Assembly: GCF_024622505.1 (NCBI RefSeq)
Contig: NZ_JANKAS010000008.1
Coordinates: 59,274-123,273, forward strand
DNA: 64,000 bases
Source of the DNA: Irregularibacter muris
GTDB taxonomy: Bacteria > Bacillota > Clostridia > Eubacteriales > Garciellaceae
Reading direction: 5' to 3'
Below are positions 34,508-42,697 of this stretch, piece by piece (position 1 is the stretch's first letter; each line of letters opens with the position of its first letter). The notes beneath the pieces were generated by a model, which saw only the letters and a program-made list of their open reading frames with translations, was not told the DNA's origin and did no database searches. The translations under genes and the position numbers were made by a program.

Positions 34508-34678
34508 TTATTTCTTTTCAAGCATTAGTCTTTGATAAATTACAATAAATTGATCAAGAGTTCTACTCATATTGCAAACTTCTTCTGAGCTTATTTCTCC
34601 TTCACAGAGAATATTTTCTAATTTACAGCGGATTGTATCTAATTGATGTTTTAAGGTTATTGCTTTAGCGTTATTCAT
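34508..34678 (-). CDS. Spo0E-like aspartyl-phosphate phosphatase
   Basis: This 56-residue reading frame starts MNNAKAITLKHQLDTIR and contains SRTLDQFIVIYQ, the S-x-x-LD-x-x-I-x-x-Y pattern of Spo0E-like proteins. These are small helical hairpins that dephosphorylate Spo0A~P. AGGAGG lies nine bases before the ATG. An ATG four bases upstream gives only three codons. It is oriented away from azlCD and stands alone, about 100 bases downstream of an HTH gene on the same strand. It supports a spore-forming host. Confidence 0.8.
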   Translation of the reverse strand: MNNAKAITLKHQLDTIRCKLENILCEGEISSEEVCNMSRTLDQFIVIYQRLMLEKK

Positions 34679-34779
34679 TCATACTAGCCTCCTAAAAAAT
34701 AGTAGAGTGGACTAGCTATTATATCTCTAGAATAGTCCAGAATATCATTAGAGCGAAAAGAAGACTTTATTTATTGTGC

Positions 34780-34992
34780 TTAGGCTTTAAAACAATCGTC
34801 TTCAATATTTAAAAAAAGCTTAATATTTTCAATATACATATCCCCTGATCGCTCTCCATATAAAATCATACTTAGGTAAACATCAGAAGTACCTAATTTT
34901 TCTGCCAGTACTTTCTGAGACATGTTTAAGTCCGCTAGCCTATTTTTTACTCGTAATCCAAAAGGAGTAAGTTTTCTTTTTCTCATCCCCAT
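34780..34992 (-). CDS. Small HTH (XRE-like) regulator
   Basis: The 70-residue protein is mostly one Cro/CI-type helix-turn-helix: FGLRVKNRLADLNMSQKVLA, then a recognition region with SDVYLSMIL. AAAGGTGG precedes the ATG; an ATG two codons later is equally possible. It diverges from another XRE gene across a region with nested inverted repeats, typical of a small regulatory switch. Targets are unknown. Confidence 0.75.
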   Translation of the reverse strand: MGMRKRKLTPFGLRVKNRLADLNMSQKVLAEKLGTSDVYLSMILYGERSGDMYIENIKLFLNIEDDCFKA

Positions 34993-35024
34993 TCATCCAC
35001 CTTTGATAAATATTTATTCTCTTT

Positions 35025-35101
35025 TATCCGAAATTTATGGTACAATATCAACATTAATAAATGCTTAATAATTAATCTGTACCACTATATTATATCGGAT
35101 A
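35025..35101. promoter_or_regulatory. Nested inverted-repeat operator between divergent regulators
   Basis: TATCCGA (35025-35031) mirrors TCGGATA (35095-35101). Inside them TGGTACA (35038-35044) mirrors TGTACCA (35078-35084). Both pairs are centred near 35062, between the two HTH genes. Confidence 0.6.
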
Positions 35102-35115
35102 TCAGAGAAAGTCAA
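35087..35115 (-). promoter_or_regulatory. Promoter of the small HTH gene
   Basis: On the minus strand TTGACT (35110-35115) and TAATAT (35087-35092) are 17 bases apart. The right-hand TCGGATA operator half lies in the spacer. Confidence 0.65.
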
Positions 35116-35164
35116 CCTATTCTTGACAAGATCTCTTTTTTCAGAGAATTCGGAGGTGAACATT

Positions 35165-35551
35165 TTGGATACCATAGGGAAAAGGATTCGCTATGCTAGA
35201 AAAATGAATAAATTGTCTTTAATGAATGTAAAAGAAAAAACCGGAATATCTACAGGAAATTTAAGTGAATTGGAAAATGATAAATTTGCACCATCTGCCC
35301 ATTCTCTTATTGCCTTTAAAAAATTGTTTAATGTATCTATTGACTGGCTTCTTACTGGTGAACCACCTATAACAACATATATGGATGAGGTGGTTAAAGA
35401 AACCTCTCCACCATTGCTATTTAATAATGAAGAGGAATATCTTCTCCAGGCTTATAGAATATTAGATAGGGAAAAGAGACGAGATATACAAGGCTATATC
35501 AATGTAGCTACCCAACAAAAACTTTGTCCTCAAGAAAACAACAATAAATAA
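35165..35551 (+). CDS. XRE family regulator with helical C-terminal domain
   Basis: The 128-residue protein has an N-terminal Cro/CI helix-turn-helix (IGKRIRYARKMNKLSLMNVK, then TGISTGNLSELE). A linker GEPPITTYMDE and a helical C-terminal segment (about 85-120) follow. This is close in plan to Firmicute SinR-like or phage-type regulators. The start is read as TTG, six bases after GGAGGTG. It is divergent from the small HTH gene. The PSAHSLIAFKKLFNVSIDWL motif is typical of these regulators. Confidence 0.82.
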   Translation: MDTIGKRIRYARKMNKLSLMNVKEKTGISTGNLSELENDKFAPSAHSLIAFKKLFNVSIDWLLTGEPPITTYMDEVVKETSPPLLFNNEEEYLLQAYRILDREKRRDIQGYINVATQQKLCPQENNNK

Positions 35552-35575
35552 GATTCAGGTTTTATTTTTAGCTTA

Positions 35576-35598
35576 AAATGATTAAATTTTAATCATTT
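35576..35598. terminator. Hairpin after the XRE gene
   Basis: AAATGATTAAA and TTTAATCATTT pair perfectly around one base. It is AT-only apart from one G-C pair per arm and lacks a strong T-run, so terminator function is weakly supported. Confidence 0.4.
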
Positions 35599-35714
35599 GA
35601 TGGGAATTAAATAAAGAAAAAACATCGGGAGATCAAAGACCCACCTACTATTTTTCTTTTTATATATTATAATAGATCTATGAATAGAGTGAGATTGATT
35701 AGGAGGGATTGTAC

Positions 35715-36356
35715 ATGGATAGCAATTTGCAATTTGTTAGAAGTAAAAAAGTGGAAAGAACCCTAAAAAACCTTGAAAAAAATAATATGAAGGGGTACTA
35801 CGTACAGGATGAGAAGGAGGCCTTAGAAAAAATAAGATCTCTTTTAAAGGAAGGGGATGTCGTTTCGGTAGGGGGCTCTGCTACTTTATCTGAAATAGGT
35901 GCCCTGGATATCCTAAAAAAGGGAGAGTATGAATATCTAGATAGATATGCACCAGAGTTAACCCCTAAGGAGATCAAAGACATCTATCGCAAAAGCTTTT
36001 TTGCCGATGCCTATCTCACCAGCAGTAATGCCATTACAGAACAAGGAGAACTTTATAATGTAGATGGAAGAGGCAATAGGGTAGCTGCTATGATCTACGG
36101 TCCAGATAAGGTCATTGTAGTAGCGGGGATAAATAAAATTGTAAAGAATGTAGAGGAAGCTGTTGAAAGAAATAAATCTATTTCTGGTCCCGCCAACAAC
36201 AAGAGACTAAATAAAACCACCCCTTGTACCAAGACTGGCTATTGTGGAGATTGTCATAGTGCAGATCGGATTTGTAATGAATATGTATTGATTAAAAGAC
36301 AATTGGAAGCCGATAGAATTCATGTCATTCTTGTCAATCAAGAACTGGGATATTGA
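35715..36356 (+). CDS. LUD domain protein (LutC/DUF162-like)
   Basis: The 213-residue protein has the LUD fold pattern: GDVVSVGGSATLSEIGALDIL near residues 47-67, then YLTSSNAITEQGELYNVDGRG and GPDKVIVVAGINKIV. A cysteine cluster near the end (CTKTGYCGDCHSADRIC) could bind metal. LutC-like proteins act in lactate oxidation, but lutA and lutB are absent here. The ATG at 35715 follows AGGAGGG. It precedes the sigma-54 activator gene by 85 bases; a functional link is unproven. Confidence 0.82.
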   Translation: MDSNLQFVRSKKVERTLKNLEKNNMKGYYVQDEKEALEKIRSLLKEGDVVSVGGSATLSEIGALDILKKGEYEYLDRYAPELTPKEIKDIYRKSFFADAYLTSSNAITEQGELYNVDGRGNRVAAMIYGPDKVIVVAGINKIVKNVEEAVERNKSISGPANNKRLNKTTPCTKTGYCGDCHSADRICNEYVLIKRQLEADRIHVILVNQELGY

Positions 36357-36441
36357 TGAAAATAAAGCAAATCCATGGGAAAAGAGATGTTGTATTATAA
36401 GGATATACAAAAATATAAGTTAATAAAGAGGGGGGAGAATG

Positions 36442-38490
36442 ATGGAGAATAGGAAAAAAATTGCCATGATTTCTATGGATTATAGTGTAAATATCGCTTT
36501 AACAGAGCAATTAAATGAAGTTTTCCAAAAAGAAGTGGAAGTTGTTCCTATTCTTTTAGATGAAAAGGAAGTCATTCCCACCGAAGGATTAGACCTTATG
36601 GTTTGCACAAGTAGACACCTCGTACAAACCATTAAAGAAAAAATCACCAAGACAATTCCTATTATTCCTGTCAGGAGAACTATTAATCTAAAGAACATTA
36701 CTGAGGTCATTAGCATCAATACAGGACAAAGGGTATTCTTAGTCAACAATCAACTTTTTACTGCCAAGGAAACCATCCATGAATTGAAAAAAGTAGGCAT
36801 TGATCATATCAATTTTATCCCCTACTATCCAGGATGCGACGCAGAAATCGTAGATATAGCAGTTACTCCAGGAGGCACTCACCTAGTTCCCCCTGGAGTA
36901 AAGAGAATTATTGATATCGGAGTAAGAATTATTGATATATCTTCAATTATCGAAATATTCCTTCAATTAAATCTACCCTTGAAGGATATTCAGATATTAT
37001 CCGAGAGGTATTCTAAGGAAATGGTCCAGGCAAATCGGTATAATATTGAAACTAATAAAATATTGAAGGCAACCTTTGAGGTAACCAATGATGGGATAGC
37101 GGCCTTAGATGTAAGTGGAAATCTCTTCTTTGTGAATGAAAAATTTGCCAAGCTTTTAGGGTATGAACAAACAAAAATGCTTTCAAGAAATATTGTAGAA
37201 ATTATTTCAAACAAAAAGATAATCGATAGTATATTGAGTTTAGAATATATAGATCATGAGATTGTTGATATAAATAACAAGAAGTTTATGTTAAATAAGA
37301 CCCTATTGTATCAGGGAAGTATCCTAAAGGGATATGTCCTAGGTCTTCAAGAGATTGTGCATATTCAAAATCTTGAAAAAGAGGTAAGACAGAAGCTATT
37401 TAAAAAAGGTTTTGTGGCAAAATATAATTTCAATGATCTAGTAGGAGTAAGTAAAAAATTAATTGAACAAATTAATATTGCTAAAAAAGTGGCTAAAAGC
37501 GACCTGACGGTACTCATTCAAGGACAGGATGGTACGGGTAAAGAAATTTTTGCCCAGGCTATTCATAAAAATTCTATGAGGAAAAATGAACCCTTTGTAG
37601 CTGTAAACTTTGCAGCTATTTCAGAGAGCTTACTGGAGAGCCAATTATTTGGCTATGAAGAAGGAGCTTTTACGGGAGCCTCTAAGGGAGGAAGAGCAGG
37701 TTTATTTGAACAGGCTGACAAGGGGACAATTTTTATTGATGAAATAGGAGATACTTCACCGCAGATACAAATACGACTTTTGCGTGTGTTACAGGAAAAA
37801 GAAATTATGAGGGTAGGAGGTTCTAAGATTATCCCCATAGATGTCAGGGTAATTGCTGCTACAAATAAAAATCTATTAGAACTTGTAGAACAGCAAAAAT
37901 TCAGAAAGGATTTATATTATAGATTAAAGGTCCTGTATCTAAATGTCCCCACCCTTCAGGAAAGAAAAGAGGATATTTCCCTATTGGCAAAATACTTTTT
38001 TAAAAATTTGGGAAGCAATAAAAAGTTAACGAAAGAAGTAGAAGAAATATTTTTGAAATATTCATGGCCGGGAAATATTCGGGAATTGGAAAATCTAATT
38101 TATTTTATTGACAATATTGTGGAAAGTGAATGGGTAAGTAAGGAGGATCTCCCCGGAGATTTTATCGATGGGATTGATCAATACAGCAAGGGAGAGGGCT
38201 CTCCCCCAGGAGAAATTGATTTTAATTTATTGCCCTTAGAGGATATGAAAGACTATATAGCCGTGTTAAAGGTGTTGGATAATACCAAAGAATTGGGAAT
38301 GAAATTAGGAAGGAATAAAATATCCGAGATTTTAAAAAGCATTAGAATAGATTTATCCCCTCAGCAGGTAAGGCTTAGATTAAAGGATTTAGAAAAAATA
38401 GGCTTTGTGAAAGTAAGAAGTACGAAACAAGGAAGCATGATTACTGAAAAGGGGAGACATTTTTTAACGGATTGGGACAACAAGAATTAG
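36442..38490 (+). CDS. Sigma-54-dependent activator with PAS and winged-helix domains
   Basis: This enhancer-binding protein has an N-terminal sensory region of about 200 residues that I do not recognise. A PAS domain follows at about 205-310 (ILKATFEVTNDGIAALDVSG). The AAA+ sigma-54 domain at about 335-570 has Walker A GQDGTGKE, the sigma-54 contact loop GAFTGA and TIFIDEIGD. The C-terminus looks like a winged helix (QVRLRLKDLEKIGFVKV) rather than a Fis-type domain. ATG ATG follows GAGGGGGG; the second is better spaced. An exact sigma-54 promoter lies 240 bases downstream, before the peptide-transport operon, its likely target. Confidence 0.9.
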   Translation: MENRKKIAMISMDYSVNIALTEQLNEVFQKEVEVVPILLDEKEVIPTEGLDLMVCTSRHLVQTIKEKITKTIPIIPVRRTINLKNITEVISINTGQRVFLVNNQLFTAKETIHELKKVGIDHINFIPYYPGCDAEIVDIAVTPGGTHLVPPGVKRIIDIGVRIIDISSIIEIFLQLNLPLKDIQILSERYSKEMVQANRYNIETNKILKATFEVTNDGIAALDVSGNLFFVNEKFAKLLGYEQTKMLSRNIVEIISNKKIIDSILSLEYIDHEIVDINNKKFMLNKTLLYQGSILKGYVLGLQEIVHIQNLEKEVRQKLFKKGFVAKYNFNDLVGVSKKLIEQINIAKKVAKSDLTVLIQGQDGTGKEIFAQAIHKNSMRKNEPFVAVNFAAISESLLESQLFGYEEGAFTGASKGGRAGLFEQADKGTIFIDEIGDTSPQIQIRLLRVLQEKEIMRVGGSKIIPIDVRVIAATNKNLLELVEQQKFRKDLYYRLKVLYLNVPTLQERKEDISLLAKYFFKNLGSNKKLTKEVEEIFLKYSWPGNIRELENLIYFIDNIVESEWVSKEDLPGDFIDGIDQYSKGEGSPPGEIDFNLLPLEDMKDYIAVLKVLDNTKELGMKLGRNKISEILKSIRIDLSPQQVRLRLKDLEKIGFVKVRSTKQGSMITEKGRHFLTDWDNKN

Positions 38491-38640
38491 GTTGTTAATT
38501 GGACGATATTTGATTGGATAAACAACTAAAAAGAACCTAATAAAAATAAAACTTATTGAATAAATATAAATAAATGAAAATTCAAAAAATGCATTTCGTT
38601 TTCATCATTTCTAAAGAAAAAATAAATATAAAAGATTATA

Positions 38641-38688
38641 AACACCTAAACCCTTTTAAAATAAGGAGTTTGGTGTTTTTTTTATTTG
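38641..38688 (+). terminator. Terminator after the sigma-54 activator gene
   Basis: AACACC and GGTGTT close a hairpin with an inner CCTT/AAGG stem and some mismatches, followed by eight Ts. The rest of the 38491-38852 gap holds the sigma-54 promoter and GTTGTT/AACAAC repeats at 38493-38525 that could bind the activator. Confidence 0.75.
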
Positions 38689-38731
38689 GAATTTTATTTT
38701 TATTAGGCAAAAAAATAAGATTTTGGACATC

Positions 38732-38748
38732 TTGGCACGGGAATTGCT
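38732..38748 (+). promoter_or_regulatory. Sigma-54 promoter of the peptide-use operon
   Basis: TTGGCACGGGAATTGCT matches the -24/-12 consensus (TGGCACG-N4-TTGCW) exactly. The first gene starts about 105 bases downstream and an activator gene lies just upstream. Confidence 0.92.
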
Positions 38749-38852
38749 CATTAAAAGCCCCAATAGGGAAAATGCATATTTATCTGATCGCTAATTTTCC
38801 TTTGGCTCTTGGATAGAGGGTTTTAATTAATTTATAAGAGAGGTGTTAAAGA

Positions 38853-39842
38853 GTGAAGGAAGAAAATCAATTACTACAGGTAAAGAATTTTGCATTAAAC
38901 TTTAAGGTTGAAAATGAATTGGTGAATGTCATTGATCATATCAGCTTTTCTATAAATAAAGGTGAGATTGTGGGGCTAGTAGGGGAATCAGGCTGTGGAA
39001 AAAGTATCACGTCCCTTTCAGTAATGGGATTATTGCCTAAAACTGCTGTGGTATCAGAGGGAGAGATTTTATTTAAGGATGAGGATTTGTTAAAAATTCC
39101 TGAAGGAACAATGGCTAAGATACGGGGTAGCGAAATTGGCATGATTTTTCAAGAACCCATGACCTCCCTTAATCCTGTTTTTACCATTGGTGACCAGATT
39201 TCTGAAATGCTGCTTTTGCATAGCAATAGGACGAAAAAAGAAGCTATGGAAGCTACTATAGAAAAATTAAAACTGGTTTCTATCCCTTCCCCAGAGAAAG
39301 TGATTAAGCAATATCCCCATGAGCTTTCTGGAGGGATGAGACAGAGGGTAATGATTGCTATGGCCATGGCCTGCAACCCAAAGCTTTTGATTGCTGATGA
39401 ACCTACCACCGCCTTGGATGTGACCATTCAGGCTCAGATTCTTGATTTAATCAAAGAACTAAGGGATAAAAGCGATGCCTCTATCCTTTTGATTACCCAT
39501 GATTTAGGGGTGGTGGCTGAGATGTGTGATCGCGTGATTGTGATGTACGCAGGTCGTGTTGTGGAAAAGGCAGATGTCTATAGCTTATATGACAATCCCC
39601 AACATCCCTATACTGTAGGCTTATTACAATCCCTGCCGGCTTTAAATGATATGAGGAGCCGTTTGCACACCATCAGGGGAACTGTCCCTCCTCCAAAGGA
39701 CTTCCCAGAGGGTTGTCGATTTGCTCCAAGATGTGAAAAGGCCAAAGATCGGTGTTATCATGAAAATCCTAATCTGGTACAAATAGGGGAGGGACATCTT
39801 GTCAGCTGCTTTAGTGCCGAGAGTCAAGGAGGTGTTGAATGA
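38853..39842 (+). CDS. dppD: Oligo/dipeptide ABC transporter ATPase (DppD type)
   Basis: The 329-residue ATPase has Walker A GESGCGKS, signature LSGGMRQRVMIAMAM, Walker B LLIADEPTTALD and the C-terminal oligopeptide extension with GCRFAPRC. The GTG start follows GAGAGGTG. It is the first gene after the sigma-54 promoter, and its stop overlaps the second ATPase gene. Confidence 0.92.
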   Translation: MKEENQLLQVKNFALNFKVENELVNVIDHISFSINKGEIVGLVGESGCGKSITSLSVMGLLPKTAVVSEGEILFKDEDLLKIPEGTMAKIRGSEIGMIFQEPMTSLNPVFTIGDQISEMLLLHSNRTKKEAMEATIEKLKLVSIPSPEKVIKQYPHELSGGMRQRVMIAMAMACNPKLLIADEPTTALDVTIQAQILDLIKELRDKSDASILLITHDLGVVAEMCDRVIVMYAGRVVEKADVYSLYDNPQHPYTVGLLQSLPALNDMRSRLHTIRGTVPPPKDFPEGCRFAPRCEKAKDRCYHENPNLVQIGEGHLVSCFSAESQGGVE

Positions 39843-40819
39843 TGGAAAAGGTATTAGAAGTAAAAAATTTAAAAAAATATTTCCCCCTAAAGGGAGGTGT
39901 TCTGCAAAAAAGCAAAGTGCAAATAAGGGCTGTGGAAGATGTAAGCTTTGATTTGTATAAGGGAGAAACCCTGGGATTAGTTGGAGAAAGTGGTTCCGGA
40001 AAATCCACAACAGGAAGAACCATTCTAAGACTATTGGAGCCTACTCAAGGGGAAATCACTTATGAGGGGAAGAGCATTAGCAAGATGAAAAGAAAAGACC
40101 TTAGGAGCTTTCGAAAAAATGCCCAAATGATTTTTCAAGATCCCTATGCTTCTTTAAACCCAAGGATGACGGTGGGAGAGGCTATTGTAGAGCCTATACT
40201 TTCCCATGGTTTGATGTCGAAAAAGAATGCGGTGGAAACAACTATGGAGCTTCTTGAACGGGTTGGACTAAATCCGGATTATTATCATCGCTTTCCCCAT
40301 CAGTTTAGTGGAGGCCAGAGGCAAAGAATCGGTATCGCTAGAGCATTAGCCTTAAACCCTAAAGTGATTGTTGCTGATGAACCCGTATCTGCCCTGGATG
40401 TTTCGGTGCAGGCCCAGATCATCAACCTATTTAAGGATTTACAGGAGGAATTTGGTTTCACCTATCTTTTTATTGCCCATGATTTAAGTGTGGTGAAGTA
40501 TTTAAGTACTCGAATCGCGGTGATGTATCTAGGGGAAATTGTAGAAATCTGTGATAAGGAAAAGTTATTTGAAAGACCTCTACACCCTTATACCCAGGCA
40601 TTGATTTCTGCTATACCAGAGCCTAATCCAAGGAAGAAGGAGAAAAGAATAATTTTGCAGGGAGATATTCCTAGCCCATCTGACCCGCCAAAGGGATGTA
40701 AATTCAGCAATCGCTGTTTTAAAAGAATGGATATATGCACCAAGGTGCATCCTGAAATGATAGAGGTAGGGGGCCATGGGATAAGATGCCACCTATATAC
40801 AGAAAAGGAGGGAAACTAG
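39839..40819 (+). CDS. dppF: Oligo/dipeptide ABC transporter ATPase (DppF type)
   Basis: The 326-residue ATPase has Walker A GESGSGKST, signature FSGGQRQRIGIARAL, Walker B VIVADEPVSALD and the C-terminal GCKFSNRC extension. It pairs with DppD. AAGGAGGT precedes ATG ATG; either could start. The first overlaps the dppD stop, so translation is coupled. Confidence 0.92.
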   Translation: MMEKVLEVKNLKKYFPLKGGVLQKSKVQIRAVEDVSFDLYKGETLGLVGESGSGKSTTGRTILRLLEPTQGEITYEGKSISKMKRKDLRSFRKNAQMIFQDPYASLNPRMTVGEAIVEPILSHGLMSKKNAVETTMELLERVGLNPDYYHRFPHQFSGGQRQRIGIARALALNPKVIVADEPVSALDVSVQAQIINLFKDLQEEFGFTYLFIAHDLSVVKYLSTRIAVMYLGEIVEICDKEKLFERPLHPYTQALISAIPEPNPRKKEKRIILQGDIPSPSDPPKGCKFSNRCFKRMDICTKVHPEMIEVGGHGIRCHLYTEKEGN

Positions 40820-41778
40820 TGGGAAAATATCTTCAGAAAAGAATGGTTAAAGGCCTAATTACTTTTTTTATTACCATTACCCTAACATTTCTCATTGTAA
40901 GGCTTATGCCCGCAGATCCGACCACCATGTTAATGGACGCTAGGATGACAGAAGCACAAAAAAATCAGATGTTGGCGGACTTTGGATTAGATAAATCCTT
41001 GATCTTTCAATATTTCTCCTATATTAAAAATCTATTACAGGGGGATTTAGGTTTATCCTTTATGCAGAAAAGGCCAGTCATGGAGATGATCTTAGAGAGG
41101 CTGCCCTGGACATTATTGTTAATGACTGTTACTCAGGTGATTACCTTATTTTTAGGCATTCCTCTAGGTATATATTCAGGGTATAAAAGAGGAAGTGCTC
41201 TAGATCATTGTATTAATGGGGTTTCCATTTTTGGAATATCTATTTTTGTTCCCTGGTTAGGATTTACCCTTCTCTATTTCTTTGGCTATAAAATGGGGGT
41301 CTTACCCATTGGAGGAGCCTATACTCCGGGAGTAGATTCAGGAATAGCCTTTGTTATTGATGTAGCCAAACATTTGATTTTGCCGGTGATCACTCTAATT
41401 TTCATCTATCTGGCCAACTATGTTTTATACACCAGGGGCAGCGTAATTGATGTTTTATCTGAGGACTATATTCGAACAGCCAGATCCAAGGGAATGAAAG
41501 AGAGCAAAGTAATTTGGAAGCATGCCACCAAAAATGCCATGATTCCTACCGTAACCTCAGCAGGTTTAATGCTTGGGGCCATGGTAGGGGGAGCCGTTTT
41601 GACTGAGACGGTTTTTGCCTACCCAGGAGTGGGAAGAATGGTTTATCAGGCAGTAAGCCAACAGGACTTTCCTGTACTCCAGGGTTCTTTTATTATATTG
41701 GCTTTAAGTGTAATCCTTATGAATATTATTACAGATTTACTTTGTGCCTATCTTGACCCAAGAATTAAATTAGATTAG
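40819..41778 (+). CDS. dppB: Peptide ABC transporter permease (DppB type)
   Basis: The 319-residue permease has six predicted membrane segments and the EAA-loop pattern YIRTARSKGMKESKVIWKHA. The start is GTG at 40819, which overlaps the dppF stop and follows AAGGAGGG. An in-frame ATG at 40786 inside dppF has no better site. It forms the translocation channel with DppC. Confidence 0.92.
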   Translation: MGKYLQKRMVKGLITFFITITLTFLIVRLMPADPTTMLMDARMTEAQKNQMLADFGLDKSLIFQYFSYIKNLLQGDLGLSFMQKRPVMEMILERLPWTLLLMTVTQVITLFLGIPLGIYSGYKRGSALDHCINGVSIFGISIFVPWLGFTLLYFFGYKMGVLPIGGAYTPGVDSGIAFVIDVAKHLILPVITLIFIYLANYVLYTRGSVIDVLSEDYIRTARSKGMKESKVIWKHATKNAMIPTVTSAGLMLGAMVGGAVLTETVFAYPGVGRMVYQAVSQQDFPVLQGSFIILALSVILMNIITDLLCAYLDPRIKLD

Positions 41779-41789
41779 AGGTGAAAAAT

Positions 41790-42686
41790 GTGAGCAGCGA
41801 AGCAGTCATAAAAAAACCCAGTAAGCTAACAGCCAAGGAAAAGAGATGGGAAAAGGAAATAAAGATTTTTCTAAAACATAAATTAGGGATGATTGGATTA
41901 GTAGGTGTGGCCCTTATTATTCTTGTAGCTCTATTGGCCCCTCTAATTGCAGAACCGGTTAGTGGATATGGAGTTTATGAAGATAAATTACTTGCTCCCT
42001 CAGCTACCCACCTATTTGGAACGGATGATATGGGGTTAGATTTGTTTTCTCAGGTGGTGTGGGGTACACGGTCTTCTATCAAAGTAGGAGTTATTGCTGT
42101 ACTGGTGGCCATGATTATCGGTGTTCCTATAGGACTTCTTTCGGGATACTATGGAGGAATTTTTGATACCTTGGGTATGGGACTGACAGAGGTATTTCTG
42201 ACCATTCCCATGCTTCCCTTAATGATTATCACGGCAGCGGTTTTGGAAACCACAAGCATTAATACGGTGGCCTTTATTATCGGTGTTTTTTCCTGGCCCA
42301 GTATAGCAAGGATTACTAGAGCTTCTACCTTAAAGGTATGTGGGATGCAATATATTGAGGCCGCGAAAAGCCTTGGGATTAGTACAAGGAGCATTATATA
42401 TAAACATGTTTTTGTCAATGCCAGTACACCTATTTTTGTCAATCTAACCATTGTTATGGCAACATCTATCATTACAGAATCTTCTATTAGTTTTTTAGGT
42501 TTAGGAGATCCCTTAGCCTATAGCTGGGGAAAGATACTAAATAATGCCCATTTAAGCGGGGCCTTTGGAACAGCATGGTGGTATTCCCTTTTCCCAAGTA
42601 TGGCCATTATGTTTTTCGTAATTTCCTTTAACTTCCTAAGTATGGGGGTGCGGGATGCCCTTAATCCAAGAATAAGTAGAGAATAG
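41790..42686 (+). CDS. dppC: Peptide ABC transporter permease (DppC type)
   Basis: The 298-residue permease has the DppC/OppC N-terminal extension, six membrane segments, FGTDDMGLDLFSQVVWGTR and the loop YIEAAKSLGISTRSIIYKHV. GTG at 41790 follows GAGGTGA; GTG at 41781 overlaps that site. It is followed at close range by the M24-like gene. Confidence 0.92.
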   Translation: MSSEAVIKKPSKLTAKEKRWEKEIKIFLKHKLGMIGLVGVALIILVALLAPLIAEPVSGYGVYEDKLLAPSATHLFGTDDMGLDLFSQVVWGTRSSIKVGVIAVLVAMIIGVPIGLLSGYYGGIFDTLGMGLTEVFLTIPMLPLMIITAAVLETTSINTVAFIIGVFSWPSIARITRASTLKVCGMQYIEAAKSLGISTRSIIYKHVFVNASTPIFVNLTIVMATSIITESSISFLGLGDPLAYSWGKILNNAHLSGAFGTAWWYSLFPSMAIMFFVISFNFLSMGVRDALNPRISRE

Positions 42687-42697
42687 GAGGAAGAGTA

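Noticed and set aside
35123..35151. TTGACA near the start of the XRE gene as its promoter
   Set aside because: The -10 at the right spacing would be GAATTC, and transcription would begin inside the ribosome site.
38574..38816. 80-codon open frame between the sigma-54 activator and dppD
   Set aside because: It runs through a terminator with eight Ts and over the sigma-54 promoter, has no ribosome site and shows no family resemblance.
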